A stretch of DNA of 64,000 nucleotides from NCBI GenBank assembly GCA_963575745.1, contig CAUYUJ010000181.1, forward strand, positions 144,207-208,206, written 5' to 3'. The notes below the pieces were generated by a model, which was given only the letters and a program-made list of their open reading frames with translations, was not told where the DNA came from and searched no databases. This DNA is from Prorocentrum cordatum (taxonomy: Eukaryota > Sar > Dinophyceae > Prorocentrales > Prorocentraceae). A program made the translations under genes and the position numbers. This document shows, one piece after another, positions 63,745 to 64,000 of this stretch; position 1 is the first letter of the stretch, and every line of letters begins with the position of its first letter.

Positions 63745-63747
63745 CTA

Positions 63748-63996
63748 CTCAGCATCTACCGTATACTTCAGTGCTTGACGTGGAGCCTGCGGTAGGTCTG
63801 GTGGCACATTGGATTCTTTAGTAAAGTGCCTGGATATCGAGTCGACTGCTTCGTTCCATGGGTAGTCCTGGCGACCTGGTTCCTGCACCACTGATATCGG
63901 ACGCACGCGCTGCACGTCTCTGAGAACAGTGGCCGCCATCTTGTCCAACTCAGAAACCAAGGCAACGCGACTCAAAGCTTTGTCGACCGCCGCCAT
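63748..63996 (-). CDS. LINE upstream ORF, partial
   Basis: 83 codons, open at the window edge, ending at the TAG at 63745-63747. It is Ala/Arg/Val/Pro-rich and mostly helical (ALSRVALVSELDKMAATVL). It lies in the same frame as the endonuclease. Confidence 0.55.
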
Positions 63997-64000
63997 ATTG

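Larger units (their letters stand above)
59544..64000 (-). mobile_element. LINE (non-LTR) retrotransposon, 5' end beyond the window
   Basis: Endonuclease and reverse transcriptase read in one frame from 63996 to 60037 with only two in-frame TAG codons (63745-63747 and 62116-62118). A zinc-finger tail follows in +1-shifted frames to about 59545. It is better preserved than the LINE remnant at 38.1-39.8 kb and belongs to a different family. Confidence 0.88.

Overview
The window looks like nuclear DNA of a dinoflagellate. The evidence is a 15-nt exact match to the 3' part of the dinoflagellate spliced leader (54441-54463), Ty1/copia and LINE proteins of the kind common in dinoflagellate genomes, an intronless membrane-protein gene with a T-rich stalk, G+C-rich genes surrounded by GGA/TCC, CAT and AGGCTG simple repeats, and several minisatellite families. 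The species cannot be named from the sequence alone.

Layout. Positions 1-40 kb are mostly repeats. They hold long GGA/TCC purine-pyrimidine tracts, a 1.4-kb AGGCTG array, and three arrays (13.5-14.6, 15.3-16.6 and 32.1-34.2 kb) of a related 90-bp minisatellite, each with the same leader and trailer. Four of five copies of a near-palindromic foldback element lie here. Few genes are visible: a coiled-coil protein (5.6-7.6 kb, minus), an unnamed coding block (21.3-22.1 kb, minus), a type II membrane protein with a glycosyltransferase-like domain (29.7-31.15 kb, minus), and a decayed LINE (38.1-39.8 kb, minus).

Positions 40487-56475 are one LTR retrotransposon of about 16 kb on the minus strand, with 267-269 bp LTRs, a 5-bp target duplication and an initiator-Met tRNA primer site. 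Its order is Gag, then a zinc-knuckle ORF carrying a Tpt1/KptA RNA 2'-phosphotransferase domain, then RING-H2 plus aspartic protease, two methyltransferase-like blocks, zinc fingers, integrase, and reverse transcriptase/RNase H, which is the Ty1/copia order with extra domains. The element is sprinkled with about 35 perfect 14-nt hairpins. In the sense RNA each is a 5-bp stem whose two central pairs vary and covary, closed by a GNRA tetraloop. They lie in all three reading frames and in the 3' noncoding part. I consider this the most unusual signal in the window.

Positions 56.5-64 kb hold the fifth foldback copy, a TAAGCT array, a methyltransferase-like ORF and a second, better preserved LINE (endonuclease, reverse transcriptase, C-terminal zinc fingers; minus strand, running off the right edge).

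The recognisable minus-strand genes are broken by frame changes that are nearly all of the same +1 sense. At several junctions removing one base from a short run, usually G or C, rejoins the frame. This points to single-base insertions in the assembly, so several genes listed as broken may be intact in the organism.
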